A stretch of 64,000 nt of DNA from Hoeflea_A sp039025395 (lineage in GTDB: Bacteria > Pseudomonadota > Alphaproteobacteria > Rhizobiales > Rhizobiaceae), in assembly GCA_039025395.1 (NCBI GenBank), contig JBCCOK010000006.1, forward strand, positions 1-64,000, written 5' to 3'. Positions 45,234-54,291 of the stretch are shown one piece after another (within the stretch, counting starts at the first letter, position 1; the number at the start of each line of letters is the position of its first letter). The position numbers and the translations under genes are program-made. The notes beneath the pieces were generated by a model. That model was not told the DNA's origin, ran no database searches, and saw only the letters and a program-made list of their open reading frames with translations.

Positions 45234-45725
45234 ATGCCACAGACAGTGCTTGCTCCCACCGAGGATGGCCAGGCCGAGAACGAAGCGGGGTTGGTCTTCC
45301 AGCACGTCGCTCGCCAGAGGATCAAGCTACTGGATGCGTTTCTGGCACCTCATGGACTCACTTCCGCTCAGGTCTATCTTTTGAACAGGCTTCTGCGCGA
45401 AGACGGACGCACACAGGTTGAACTGGCGCGGCTTTTGGGGATTGGTACTGTTGCGGTGAGCGGTATGGTAGACCGGCTTGAAGCCGCAGACTGGGTTGAA
45501 CGTCGTCCTGATGACACGGATCGGCGAACAAAACGCGTTTTCCTCAAGGCATCTGCGATGTCCAAAAAGCATGTGCTGAGTGAGGCCGCAGCCCAAGTGA
45601 ATGCACTGTCTTTCGAGCATTTGTCCGACGCTGAGGTCGATCAGCTATTGAGCCTTATGCGCCGCGTTCGTGGAAACCTAAGAGACGCATTGGCCGGCGA
45701 GGTGCCCGCGTTGGTACACGACTAG
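45234..45725 (+). CDS. MarR-family regulator
   Basis: A 163-residue regulator. The winged helix reads VYLLNRLLREDGRTQVELAR, LLGIGTVAVSGMVDRLEAAD and WVERRPDDTDRRTKRVFL. The ATG at 45234 is supported by AAGGA 6 bases upstream; a longer frame from 45186 is not. It is divergent from the aldehyde/alcohol dehydrogenase genes and convergent with a ligase gene 10 bases away. It likely responds to an aromatic or acyl ligand of the pathway. It is only distantly similar to the MarR protein at 34978. Confidence 0.87.
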   Translation: MPQTVLAPTEDGQAENEAGLVFQHVARQRIKLLDAFLAPHGLTSAQVYLLNRLLREDGRTQVELARLLGIGTVAVSGMVDRLEAADWVERRPDDTDRRTKRVFLKASAMSKKHVLSEAAAQVNALSFEHLSDAEVDQLLSLMRRVRGNLRDALAGEVPALVHD

Positions 45726-45735
45726 AGTTTCTGGC

Positions 45736-47253
45736 TTAGATCGCGCGCTTCGCTTCTTCCCAGTATGGCGCTCGCAATTCCCGTTTCTTCACTTTTCCGG
45801 CTTCGTCACGCGGAAAACTCAGCCTTTCCTCGATACGACGTGGCAACATGTAGTTGGCGATCCTGGACTTCAAAAAAGCCGTCAACCTTTCAGCATCCAG
45901 GCTTTGACCCGCCAACGGTTGAACAATGGCGGCGACAGCCTCGCCTGAAATGTCATCGGGAATGCCAAAAACAGCGCAGTCGGCCACATCGGGATGGGCC
46001 AGGATGGCTGCTTCTATCTGAGCTGGATAAATGTTCACTCCATTGGAGATGATCATGTCGGTTTTCCGGTCACTCAAGAAAAGAAATCCGTCGCCATCAA
46101 TGAACCCAACATCGCCCATTGTGACGAGATCACCGGCCGCTGCTTCTTCACGCGCCTCAGCACGGTTAAGATAAGTGAAATCAGGAAGATCGTCGCGGCG
46201 CCCATAGATCTCGCCGGTCTCGCCGCACGGGCACGGGTTCCCTGCCTCGTCTAGAATCGCGACACGCGCCGTCGCTACGGGGCGCCCTACTGTACCTGGG
46301 CGCGAAATCGCATCTTCACTTGAGGCAAAAGTCACGGCTCCCAATTCGGTTGATCCGTAGTACTCGTAGATCACCGGTCCCCACCAGTCGATCATGGCCG
46401 ATTTCAAGTCGGGCGCACATGGTGCTCCAGCCACCACAATATGCCGCAGGCTCGACAGATCGTATCGCTGCTTAACGTCTTCGGACAGCCGCAACAGCCT
46501 CTGAAACATCGCCGGAACAACAAAACTCGTTGTGACTCGGTACGTCTCTATATCTCGAAGCATGCCTTCGGCGTCAAATCGCGCAGGAAGAACCACACTG
46601 CCGCCTGATTTGAGGGTTCCGTCGAGAAACCGATGTGCCGCCGCGTGGTACAAAGGCGTCGCGAGTAACGTTTGAGCGGCTTCGTCGAAAAAAGCATCAT
46701 AAGCGACCTTCGCGGGCTCTGCAGCACCGAGCCTCTGCACGCCTTTAGGGCGTCCGGTCGTACCAGAGGTGTAAATCAGTGGATATGGACGGGTCGTTGA
46801 TGGCTTACGGATCGGCCGCTGCGCAGCCACCAAAGCAGGCCAAAGCTGGACGCCATCGGGTAAGTTCATGTGTTCAGGCGCGACAGAGTAAGCTGCTGCT
46901 ATGGCGTCAGGCGCGGGTATCAGCAATACATTGAGCTTGCACCTAAGACTTTCTGGCAGATCCTGCGCGATTGCGTTCCAAAGATCCACGTGCGCTACGA
47001 GGAAGGTGGCAGCGCTATCTTCCAGAATATAGGCAATGTCTGGCGCCTTTAGATGCCAGTTGAGAGGAAGCGTTGCCGCGCCCGCCTGACGAGCGGCCTC
47101 GCTAACAGTCACAAAAGCTACATCATTTCTTAGAAGAAGAGCCACGACTCCGCCCGTCGCTCCAAGCAATGCAAGACCTGCCGCACCGCAAGCAGCCTCG
47201 TCTTTCAGGGCAGAAAATGAGTATGTTCGTTCAGCGAATATGATTTGCTGCAT
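45736..47253 (-). CDS. Acyl-CoA synthetase (AMP-dependent ligase), second in cluster
   Basis: A 505-residue ANL ligase. The P-loop is PLIYTSGTTGRPKGVQRLG, YGSTELGAV is the A5 motif, FIDGDGFLFLSDRKTDMIIS covers A7/A8, and FPRDEAGKVKKREL holds the C-terminal Lys. The ATG at 47253 (MQQIIFAERTYSF) has AAGGAGAG upstream. It is divergent from the MaoC-2/aldehyde dehydrogenase pair, and the gap contains operator site 2. It likely activates a second acid of the pathway, possibly the product of one of the aldehyde dehydrogenases. Confidence 0.9.
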   Translation of the reverse strand: MQQIIFAERTYSFSALKDEAACGAAGLALLGATGGVVALLLRNDVAFVTVSEAARQAGAATLPLNWHLKAPDIAYILEDSAATFLVAHVDLWNAIAQDLPESLRCKLNVLLIPAPDAIAAAYSVAPEHMNLPDGVQLWPALVAAQRPIRKPSTTRPYPLIYTSGTTGRPKGVQRLGAAEPAKVAYDAFFDEAAQTLLATPLYHAAAHRFLDGTLKSGGSVVLPARFDAEGMLRDIETYRVTTSFVVPAMFQRLLRLSEDVKQRYDLSSLRHIVVAGAPCAPDLKSAMIDWWGPVIYEYYGSTELGAVTFASSEDAISRPGTVGRPVATARVAILDEAGNPCPCGETGEIYGRRDDLPDFTYLNRAEAREEAAAGDLVTMGDVGFIDGDGFLFLSDRKTDMIISNGVNIYPAQIEAAILAHPDVADCAVFGIPDDISGEAVAAIVQPLAGQSLDAERLTAFLKSRIANYMLPRRIEERLSFPRDEAGKVKKRELRAPYWEEAKRAI

Positions 47254-47278
47254 GAGCACTCTCCTTCTCGTGCTTAAT

Positions 47279-47303
47279 AATTCGCTTGCTATCTATTTGC
47301 AAG
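47279..47303. promoter_or_regulatory. Candidate cluster operator (site 2)
   Basis: The core AATTCGCTTGCT...TGCAAG matches site 1 (36370-36394) without gaps. The first 12 bases and the last six are identical, with differences only in the centre. It lies between the divergent ligase and MaoC-2 genes, 25 bases from the ligase start. Confidence 0.6.
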
Positions 47304-47341
47304 TGCACTATTTCTCAGAATGAGAACGCGGCGCGTTTCGC

Positions 47342-48238
47342 ATGATGATCTTGGACGGCGACCGGATGGCGATTGTCGATACAGCTAGTGATTTCCGAAA
47401 AAGGCTTCAAAACTATGCCTTTCCAGAGGTAGCACAGAGCTACACCACGAAAGACTGTATCCTCTATGCACTAGGCATAGGATTTGGCGAAGACCCAACG
47501 CACCGAGCAGAGCTGCCCTTTGTTTTCGAAGAACCCAACCTGCAGGTCGTTCCCTCAATGGCCGCGGTACTTGCGAGTCCGGGTTTTTGGGCAAGGGACC
47601 CTGCTACGGGAATAGACTGGCACCGCTTTCTCCACGCCGAGCAAGAGGTTATCCTGCACCGTCCGCTCCCTACAGATGCGCTGGTGCGTGCCAAAACTCG
47701 GATCACTCGCATCATAGACAAGGGCGAATCCAAGGGAGCACTTATCTACTTGGAGCGCGACATCGCAGACCAGTTCGGAGCACTGGCCACAGTCAAGGTA
47801 GTGAACTTCGCGCGAAGAAATGGCGGCTGCGGCGGGGACAGCGGACCGCAACCCGCACCGCATACTATGCCGGCTGATCCACCTGAGGCCAGGTTTGAAA
47901 CCCATACGGACCCGCGCTCGGCACTGTTCTATAGGCTGTCCGGGGATCCCAACCCGCTTCATGTTGATCCGGATGTAGCTTCCGCAGCCGGCTTTGAACG
48001 CCCAATTCTACATGGCCTTTGCTCGTTCGGAATTGCGACCCGGGCGATCTTGGCCACTTACTGCGACTACCAACCAGGGCGCCTCCGCTCAATCAAACTG
48101 CGCTTTTCCAGACCCGTTTATCCAGGCGAAACCATCCGCGTCGAGATGTGGCGCGACGGACCAGAGATATCGTTCCGCGCAACGGTGGCCGACCGTGGCG
48201 TCACGGCGCTTGATCACGGCTGCGCAAAGATCGACTGA
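47342..48238 (+). CDS. MaoC-family enoyl-CoA hydratase 2, second copy
   Basis: A 298-residue double-hotdog hydratase related to the protein at 41467-42321. YRLSGDPNPLHVDP is followed by GFERPILHGLCSFGIA. The shared N-terminal block is YTTKDCILYALGIGFGED. It makes a 3-hydroxyacyl-CoA from an enoyl-CoA. It is divergent from a ligase across operator site 2 and leads a two-gene operon with an aldehyde dehydrogenase, 27 bases apart. Pairing hydratase and aldehyde dehydrogenase would fit hydration, aldol cleavage and oxidation of the released aldehyde. ATG at 47366 is a possible alternative start. Confidence 0.88.
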   Translation: MMILDGDRMAIVDTASDFRKRLQNYAFPEVAQSYTTKDCILYALGIGFGEDPTHRAELPFVFEEPNLQVVPSMAAVLASPGFWARDPATGIDWHRFLHAEQEVILHRPLPTDALVRAKTRITRIIDKGESKGALIYLERDIADQFGALATVKVVNFARRNGGCGGDSGPQPAPHTMPADPPEARFETHTDPRSALFYRLSGDPNPLHVDPDVASAAGFERPILHGLCSFGIATRAILATYCDYQPGRLRSIKLRFSRPVYPGETIRVEMWRDGPEISFRATVADRGVTALDHGCAKID

Positions 48239-48265
48239 GCCAAGCGCAGAAAAGGAAGGGCTGAT

Positions 48266-49741
48266 ATGTATTTCGACCCAATAGCACTGGCGCGCCCAGA
48301 GGGCGTGTTTGTTGGTGGGGCCCTGCATAAGGCGAAAGGCGAAGACTTTCCTCATCTTTGCCCGTCAGACTCGGCAATCAGCTTGGCCTATTCAACGGCA
48401 ACAATTGACGACGTGAATTGGGCCGTTGAAGTGGCAAGACGTGCGCTGCAAGACTCCGGTTGGGCCGAGCTTTCGGCAAAAGCACGCGGGCGCGTCCTTC
48501 TGCGTTGGGCAGACCTGATCACTTCGCACGCAGAGGAGCTTGCAGCCCTCGAAGCGTTGTCCTCCTCGCGCCCCTACAAAGAAGCCCTGGCGCGCGATGT
48601 CCATGTGGCAGCCTCAACACTGCGAACCTTTGTTGCCTACGCCGAGACCCATGAAAGTTCGGTAACGGCGACAGCAGCGAGCCAGCTTTCAATGATTACG
48701 ACGGAGCCGCATGGAATCGTAGCAGCGATCGCGCCATGGAATTTCCCGTTAATCCTCTCAAGCTGGAAATTTGCCCCGGCCCTGGCAGCCGGAAACGCAG
48801 TCCTTTTGAAGCCGTCCGAGCTTACGCCCTTTTCCGCTTTGCGGTTGGCTGAATTGAGTGTGGAAGCCGGACTGCCGGACGGACTTTTCAACGTTCTTCC
48901 AGGCACTGTGGATGTGGGGCGTGCAATGGTTGCTCATCCCGGTGTCGACTATATCACCTTCACCGGATCATCCGCGACCGGGGCGGCGATCATGGCTGAC
49001 GCTGCACGTCACGGGCTTAAGCCGGTGAGCCTGGAACTGGGTGGAAAGGGAGCACAACTGGTCTTCGATGATGCGCAAAATCTCGACAAGGTCGCTGACC
49101 TTGTAGCACGAGGTATCGTTATGAATGCTGGCCAAGTATGCTTCGCTGGTGCTCGTCTCGTTGTGCATGCCGCAGTCAAGGACTCGCTTCTACAGCAGGT
49201 TGCGAACCGAATGAGAGATGTGCGGGCGGGACCGACATGGTCGGACCACGCGACGCTCCCGCCGATTATCAATTCCAAACAGATCGACCGCATCGAGAGC
49301 ATCGTCCGCGAGGCTTCAGCACAGGGCGCAATACCCTTGCTTGGCGGAGAACGATTGCACGTCCCAAACATGCACGCTTTCGCACCCACAATCCTCGACA
49401 GCGTCGGGCCCGGCAATACGGCTTTCGAGCAAGAAGTTTTCGGTCCCGTTCTTTCTGTGGATACATTCGAAGATTTTGACGAAGGTGTCGCAAAAGCCAA
49501 TCATCCCGAGTACGGGCTGGCCACTGCCGTACACACTGGCAATCTGGACCGTGCGCTGTCGGCTGCTCGCAGGATCGAAAGCGGTACCGTTTGGATCAAC
49601 CACTGGGGACGGGGCGAAGATATGACAAGCCCCTTCGGTGGTGTAAAGCGGTCCGGTATCGGAAAAGACCTTGGTCGCGCAGGATACGAAAAATACCTTA
49701 AGTCAAAGTCTGTTTGGGTCGAGATGAGCCAACCGGCTTAA
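48266..49741 (+). CDS. Aldehyde dehydrogenase, second in cluster
   Basis: A 491-residue aldehyde dehydrogenase with Cys292 in NAGQVCFAGARL, Glu257 in VSLELGGKG and the Asn of APWNFPLILS. AAGGAAGGGC lies before the ATG. It follows the second MaoC hydratase in the same operon. If the thiolase-like/DUF35 pair acts as an aldolase, this enzyme is a good candidate to oxidise the aldehyde it releases. The integrase relic starts directly after its stop, so the cluster's right edge coincides with mobile DNA. Confidence 0.9.
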   Translation: MYFDPIALARPEGVFVGGALHKAKGEDFPHLCPSDSAISLAYSTATIDDVNWAVEVARRALQDSGWAELSAKARGRVLLRWADLITSHAEELAALEALSSSRPYKEALARDVHVAASTLRTFVAYAETHESSVTATAASQLSMITTEPHGIVAAIAPWNFPLILSSWKFAPALAAGNAVLLKPSELTPFSALRLAELSVEAGLPDGLFNVLPGTVDVGRAMVAHPGVDYITFTGSSATGAAIMADAARHGLKPVSLELGGKGAQLVFDDAQNLDKVADLVARGIVMNAGQVCFAGARLVVHAAVKDSLLQQVANRMRDVRAGPTWSDHATLPPIINSKQIDRIESIVREASAQGAIPLLGGERLHVPNMHAFAPTILDSVGPGNTAFEQEVFGPVLSVDTFEDFDEGVAKANHPEYGLATAVHTGNLDRALSAARRIESGTVWINHWGRGEDMTSPFGGVKRSGIGKDLGRAGYEKYLKSKSVWVEMSQPA

Positions 49742-49744
49742 TCG

Positions 49745-49990
49745 GTCCACGAATAAAGGTAACTGGAGAGCACAGGTTCATGGCAAAGGTAGATCGGCCT
49801 CACGCAGCTTTCACTCAATAAGCCTCTCATCGGAGTGAGTGCGCGATACCGAACGAATGATCGACATCGCTTGCCGGCAGACGTTGCGCAAAATCTGGGC
49901 CCCGATGACCATCACTCACCTCATCAAGCTTCGCATTTCTGATCTTTGCGAAGCCGGCAAACGCACCAGACGTTTGCCGGAAGTCGCCAC
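49745..49990 (+). pseudogene. Relic of a dusA-type integrase, 5' part
   Basis: The bases align with the start of the integrase at 5452. GGTAACTGGAGAGCACAGG matches GGTAATTGGAGAGCACAGG at 5479, and the translation KGNWRAQVHGKGRSASRSF parallels EGNWRAQVRRKGKYASRTF. An in-frame TGA follows near 49837, then ERMIDIACRQTLRKIWAP and THLIKLRISDLCEAGKRTRR match the integrase up to residue 85 or so. No start codon or catalytic domain remains. It is in the same orientation as the integrase 44 kb away. In the remaining gap to 50168 I see no gene, although short open frames exist. Confidence 0.85.
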
Positions 49991-50168
49991 CCCTCATCCA
50001 TCGCTTTTTGAACAACATCTTCCATGACGCTGAAAAAAGGGCCGTATCCAGTCGCCTTTCTTGGTCTCCAGGCAAGCAACGTCGCACAGGAGTGTCGCCC
50101 GTCGGTACCACCATCATGCCGCGCGGAATGCGGAGGTCGTTTGATTTCGTCGGATTCGAACAAGGTTG

Positions 50169-50203
50169 TGATGCGGGGCGGTAACCATTCACGCCCCGCA
50201 TCA
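50169..50203 (-). terminator. Hairpin terminator of the ABC importer operon
   Basis: A 12-bp perfect stem (TGATGCGGGGCG paired with CGCCCCGCATCA) with an 11-base loop lies 8 bases after the stop of the binding-protein gene. The following T-tract on the minus strand is weak, so termination may be partial. Confidence 0.7.
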
Positions 50204-50211
50204 GCCGATAC

Positions 50212-51387
50212 TTAATTGATGGCACTATTGTAGAAATTCTTCTCAACGTCCTCCATGTCGACGGCTGCAAGATCTTCAGGCAGTGGATAGTTCATAGCGT
50301 CCGCCTTGACCCTTTCCTTGTCGAAATCATTCCCCTCGGCGATGAAGTCGTTAAGAACAAAGTTCTTGGCATCTATGTCGGTCGACAGAAGACCAATCTC
50401 CTTTTGAATGTCGAAGAACTTCTGGAAGCCGGCAACATCGTGCTCACCCCATCCGCTGCGGTTCGACAGATCGCCTTTGAAGGTACGATGGATTTGCATC
50501 AGGCTCTCGGTCCCGTAGCGCGGTCCAAAAGCCTCCCTTGTCGCCGGCAACGCCTTGAAGACAATATCGGTCGCTGCACGGGGATTCTGATCCGCGAATT
50601 CGTGGCCCATGGCCATGCCCCGTACATACTTTTGGAGAAACGCTTTGCGCTCCGGATTTTCCACGTCAGCTCGCCGCACAACCTGAGAGTTGGAAGGCAA
50701 AGGCGATCCGCGCATACCCATCCAGTAGTCAAATCTGAGATTGTTCTTTTCCAACGCGGCCCGAAGACCCTCCCATGCAAGACAGGCGTCCCCCTGGCCT
50801 ACGGCCAAGGCGTTTGTCCAATTCGGGAAACCGGCTTCAACATAATTGACTTTCTCGGTGTCAACGCCGACCGCGCGCAGCATCGGGTCGGCAATCGATT
50901 GCCATGCCGCGGATCCAAGCAGGACCGTCTTGCCTTCCAGGCCCCTGAGGTCTGTCATGCCCTCACCCTTTCGGAAGGCGATGTTGAAGAGGTCAAGAAA
51001 GCCGGTGCCGAATATGGACACCAGACCCATATTGGCCTCAATGGAGTTGCCGAGAATTCCTGGAGCAGGGAAACCCATATCCGCCTGCCCGACTGAGACA
51101 AACTGCACGACAGCGGTTCCACCTGGAGGACCCGGTTCCAGCTTGATATCGACACCCAGATCTCCAAAATACCCCATTTCTTTGGCGACCCAGATGGCAT
51201 AGTCGTCCATCACTTCGATCGTCCCTCGGGGCGATATCCAGGTATGCGGACTGTCATAAGAAGCAGCGTGTGCCCTTGTCGGCGATAGCAGACCACCACC
51301 TACCGCAGTTGCGGTAACAACCCCGGCACCGCTGACCTGCAGAAAACGGCGACGCGTAACACCAGTCTCATGATAAAGGCTCGTCAT
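50212..51387 (-). CDS. ABC transporter substrate-binding protein (NMT1/SsuA-like), Tat-exported
   Basis: A 391-residue periplasmic binding protein. The N-terminus has a Tat motif (TRRRFLQVSGAG) and a cleavage region near RAHA-ASYDS. The body contains GGTAVVQFVSVGQADMGFPA and GKTVLLGSAAWQSIADPMLR, typical of the taurine/sulfonate/nitrate/thiamine-precursor binding family. The ATG at 51387 (MTSLYHETG) with an AAGGCC/GGAG-type site is chosen over a long upstream extension. Export as a folded protein is implied. It is last in a four-gene minus operon with permease, ATPase and a MetX-like enzyme. Confidence 0.88.
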   Translation of the reverse strand: MTSLYHETGVTRRRFLQVSGAGVVTATAVGGGLLSPTRAHAASYDSPHTWISPRGTIEVMDDYAIWVAKEMGYFGDLGVDIKLEPGPPGGTAVVQFVSVGQADMGFPAPGILGNSIEANMGLVSIFGTGFLDLFNIAFRKGEGMTDLRGLEGKTVLLGSAAWQSIADPMLRAVGVDTEKVNYVEAGFPNWTNALAVGQGDACLAWEGLRAALEKNNLRFDYWMGMRGSPLPSNSQVVRRADVENPERKAFLQKYVRGMAMGHEFADQNPRAATDIVFKALPATREAFGPRYGTESLMQIHRTFKGDLSNRSGWGEHDVAGFQKFFDIQKEIGLLSTDIDAKNFVLNDFIAEGNDFDKERVKADAMNYPLPEDLAAVDMEDVEKNFYNSAIN

Positions 51388-51464
51388 GGCCTTCTCCTCC
51401 ACTGAGTTCCGCTCATTGTTTCGGAAAAGCGGCCTGCCGAGCGGTCCTGCAGGCCGCTTGTGCG

Positions 51465-52316
51465 TCAGCTCTCCCAGCCAGCGAGCTTTTTGCCGAGCCA
51501 AGAAAAGAACACGTAAATCAGGATACCCATGATCGCGAGGATCAGGATCACTGCAAAAAACTCAGCCATACGTAGCGTTGACGAAAAGGTCGTAAGCCGG
51601 CTTCCAAGCCCGAAGCCACCACCGGACATCTCAGCGCCGATTACTGTAATGACGCTGAAGATCGCTCCCATCATAAGACCAACAATGATCATCGGCATGG
51701 CCATTGGCACGCGAATCTTCATGAAAATCTGCAGAGTGGTGGCGCCATAGACCCTAGCGAGAGCAATCTTGCCGGCATCAACGCGGCGAAAGCCCGTGGC
51801 GGAGTTGATCATCACCATCGGGCCCGCCGCCAGGGCCACCGCAATGATCCGGGGCGCATAGCCAAACCCGAAATTCAGAATGAGCAGCGGCACGAGCGCA
51901 AGCATCGGCGTCGTCACAAGGAGCAAAATGTAAGGCGTTATGATTTTTTCCGCGAATGGGAACTGGGTAATCAACGCCGCAAGCAGCATTCCGATCGATG
52001 CACCAATCGTGTATCCGACCGCAAGTTCAACGAGGGTGTATCCAAGATGTGGCGCGATTTCGCCAAAATGAACGACGAGCGCCGTGACGATTGCCGATGG
52101 CGTGGGCATTACATATTCAGGCACCGCGTAAAGCCTGAGCAGAAGCTCGGCACCGCCGATGATGACCACGGCGACGGCGATGATGGCCAAGACTTCGGTC
52201 GCGCTTTGAATGCGCAGGCCACCGCCAAGGGCGTTCATGGAAGCCAACCCGTCCTTGCCACTTTTGTCAGCGTCTCCGAACGTAGGGACCGTGTCTGCGA
52301 GGGCTTTGTCAGTCAT
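51465..52316 (-). CDS. ABC transporter permease (SsuC/TauC type)
   Basis: A 283-residue permease with a cytoplasmic N-terminal 35 residues and about six membrane helices. The binding-protein-dependent motif reads GFRRVDAGKIALARVYGATT with LQIFMKIRVPMAMP following. It forms the homodimeric channel of the importer. It starts 5 bases after the ATPase gene stop. The substrate is not evident; taurine, sulfonates, nitrate or a pyrimidine are all possible for the family. Confidence 0.9.
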   Translation of the reverse strand: MTDKALADTVPTFGDADKSGKDGLASMNALGGGLRIQSATEVLAIIAVAVVIIGGAELLLRLYAVPEYVMPTPSAIVTALVVHFGEIAPHLGYTLVELAVGYTIGASIGMLLAALITQFPFAEKIITPYILLLVTTPMLALVPLLILNFGFGYAPRIIAVALAAGPMVMINSATGFRRVDAGKIALARVYGATTLQIFMKIRVPMAMPMIIVGLMMGAIFSVITVIGAEMSGGGFGLGSRLTTFSSTLRMAEFFAVILILAIMGILIYVFFSWLGKKLAGWES

Positions 52317-52321
52317 TCAGT

Positions 52322-53143
52322 TTACTCCGCGGCAACGGCTGCTGCCGCCGAACCGGGTTGGTGTTGAATTTCGGACTTGATCTCATTGACGAGGTCAAAG
52401 AACTCCCTCGTTTCGGTGAGTTTCAGTTCTCGTTTTCGCTTGAACGGAACCTCAAAGACCCTCGCCATGCGGCCGGGGCGCGCGCTCATGACGTGAACCT
52501 TGTTAGACAAGAACACCGCTTCGTGGATGCTGTGCGTGATGAGGACGATCGTTTTCCCGGTTTCGAGCCAGATCTCCTCGACAAGCAGGTTCATCTCGTC
52601 GCGGGTGAACGCATCAAGCGCTCCGAAGGGTTCATCCATCAAAAGCACATCGGGATCGGATGAAAGCGCGCGGACGATAGATGCCCGCTGCTGCATTCCA
52701 CCGGACAACTCACGCGGCATTCTGGGTCCGAAGCCACCAAGACCGACGCGCTCCAGCAGCGCTTCGATCTTCGTCAGATCCGGAGGTTGCTTTCTGACCT
52801 CGCAGGGGAACTCGATGTTCTTTTGAATGGTCCTCCAAGGAAGCAAATTTGCTTCCTGAAACATCATTCCGATCTGCTTGTTCGGGCCGTTAACCGGCGT
52901 TCCATCCAGCTCAATCGCACCTTTGGTCAGTTCATGAAGGCCGGACATTGACCAAAGCAAGGTGGTCTTGCCGCACCCGGATGGGCCGACGATAGAGACG
53001 AAGTCGCCATCGTCGATATCCATATTGATTTGGTCCAACGCATGCACGCCGCCGGTCTTGGATCCGTATACTTTTGTTGCGTTTCGGATCGCGAGTTTCG
53101 GCGTGTCTCTTGTCGTTGCGGAGCGATTGTCTTTGCTGCCCAT
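52322..53143 (-). CDS. ABC transporter ATPase (SsuB/TauB type)
   Basis: A 273-residue ATPase with Walker A GPSGCGKTT, signature LSGGMQQR, Walker B VLLMDEPFGALD and H-loop THSIHEAVFL. NLLPWRTIQKNIEF is typical of the nitrate/taurine group. The ATG at 53143 (MGSKDNRSATTRD) is preferred. It powers the permease encoded next and lies 98 bases after the MetX-like gene. Confidence 0.91.
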   Translation of the reverse strand: MGSKDNRSATTRDTPKLAIRNATKVYGSKTGGVHALDQINMDIDDGDFVSIVGPSGCGKTTLLWSMSGLHELTKGAIELDGTPVNGPNKQIGMMFQEANLLPWRTIQKNIEFPCEVRKQPPDLTKIEALLERVGLGGFGPRMPRELSGGMQQRASIVRALSSDPDVLLMDEPFGALDAFTRDEMNLLVEEIWLETGKTIVLITHSIHEAVFLSNKVHVMSARPGRMARVFEVPFKRKRELKLTETREFFDLVNEIKSEIQHQPGSAAAAVAAE

Positions 53144-53241
53144 TCGAATTCTCCCGCAGCCTTTCTGCAAAACGGCGCACGTTTCCTATCGCCGCCCGAA
53201 CCTCGTCGGACCGCTTTTTCTTCAACTCAATTTTTGACGGA

Positions 53242-54291
53242 TCAACTGGCCAGAAGCTCTTTCAGATAGCGATCCACCTGTTCCATATAACCCGGCTCAA
53301 AACCGTTCAGGCCCATATGGCCCTCCTTGGATTGAATCACTCGAAATTCCGCATCCGGGATCATGCTGCAATCTTCCTCACATTCGTGCGGCGGGAAAAA
53401 AAGGTCATGACTGATGGGCATGACATAGGTCTTTGCCTTGACGCGCTTGAGTGCAGCTTGAAGATTGCCTTCCGCATGACGCGCTACATCCGCATTCTGC
53501 CACTTGTGCATCTTGCAAAGCAGGACATTCGGATCCATCGGCTCGAAATAGGCCTTCATGACGCCATTTATGAAATCATCCAAAGAAGACATGCCAAGCA
53601 CGGAGTTCCATCGCTTCTCCTGATAGAACTGCGTCGACCAGCCCAAAGTCGCGACGATGTTTGCCAGGCGGTCCATCCCGTCACGCACATCAAGGCCTGA
53701 ACGGTACCAACCGCAATTCCAGTTTGGATCAGATTTGATCGCTTCTTCGAGGGATTGGACGAAGACTTTTTGGTGCAGGGAAATCCGCGCCGTGGCGGCG
53801 ATCGGAGCGGCCCGCTCGACCATATCGGCGTGCACAATGGACCATTCATAAACCTGCTGACCGCCCATCGAGCCGCCCACAACAAGCGCGAGTCTGTCGA
53901 TACCAAAAAACTCGGTAATGAGCCTGTGTTGTGCGCTTACATCGTCGGCAATGCTCAGCTTCGGAAACTTTGCCATGGCTTGAGGCGCGGCGGTGTTTTG
54001 CGGGGAGGATGATACGCCGCTGCCAAGCTGATCGACAATGATGATGAAATAGAGGGATGGATCAAGGGCATGGTTATCGCCCACATATACATCCTCCATT
54101 ACCTTGCCGGTTCCGGAGAACCAGGTGGTGACAAGAACGGCATTTGTCTTGTCCCCGTTAAGGTTGCCGAATGTACGGTAGGCGAGCTTGGCGCCGCGCA
54201 GGGTTTCGCCGCTCTCCAGCACCAAATCGCCGAGCTCAAAGAACTCAAACTCTCCCTGGGTTTCCGGACCATAGAAGGCGTTATCGATCAT
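53242..54291 (-). CDS. MetX-like alpha/beta hydrolase (homoserine O-acetyltransferase family)
   Basis: A 349-residue protein of the homoserine O-acetyltransferase branch of alpha/beta hydrolases. The elbow is VVGGSMGGQQ with Ser141. Asp296 lies in PISHDLFFPP, and His325 in QSKEGHMGLNGF. True MetX enzymes have a GGSMGGMQ elbow and an Arg-rich acceptor site that I cannot confirm, so it may be an esterase or amidase that acts on the compound imported by the ABC system encoded downstream. It is first in that operon. A longer frame to 54336 exists without a clear ribosome binding site. Confidence 0.8.
   Translation of the reverse strand: MIDNAFYGPETQGEFEFFELGDLVLESGETLRGAKLAYRTFGNLNGDKTNAVLVTTWFSGTGKVMEDVYVGDNHALDPSLYFIIIVDQLGSGVSSSPQNTAAPQAMAKFPKLSIADDVSAQHRLITEFFGIDRLALVVGGSMGGQQVYEWSIVHADMVERAAPIAATARISLHQKVFVQSLEEAIKSDPNWNCGWYRSGLDVRDGMDRLANIVATLGWSTQFYQEKRWNSVLGMSSLDDFINGVMKAYFEPMDPNVLLCKMHKWQNADVARHAEGNLQAALKRVKAKTYVMPISHDLFFPPHECEEDCSMIPDAEFRVIQSKEGHMGLNGFEPGYMEQVDRYLKELLAS

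Noticed and set aside
49827..50270. Minus-strand open frame of 147 codons between the integrase relic and the binding-protein gene.
   Set aside because: It covers the integrase relic, the terminator hairpin and the end of the next gene in the wrong frame; no family resemblance or start signal.
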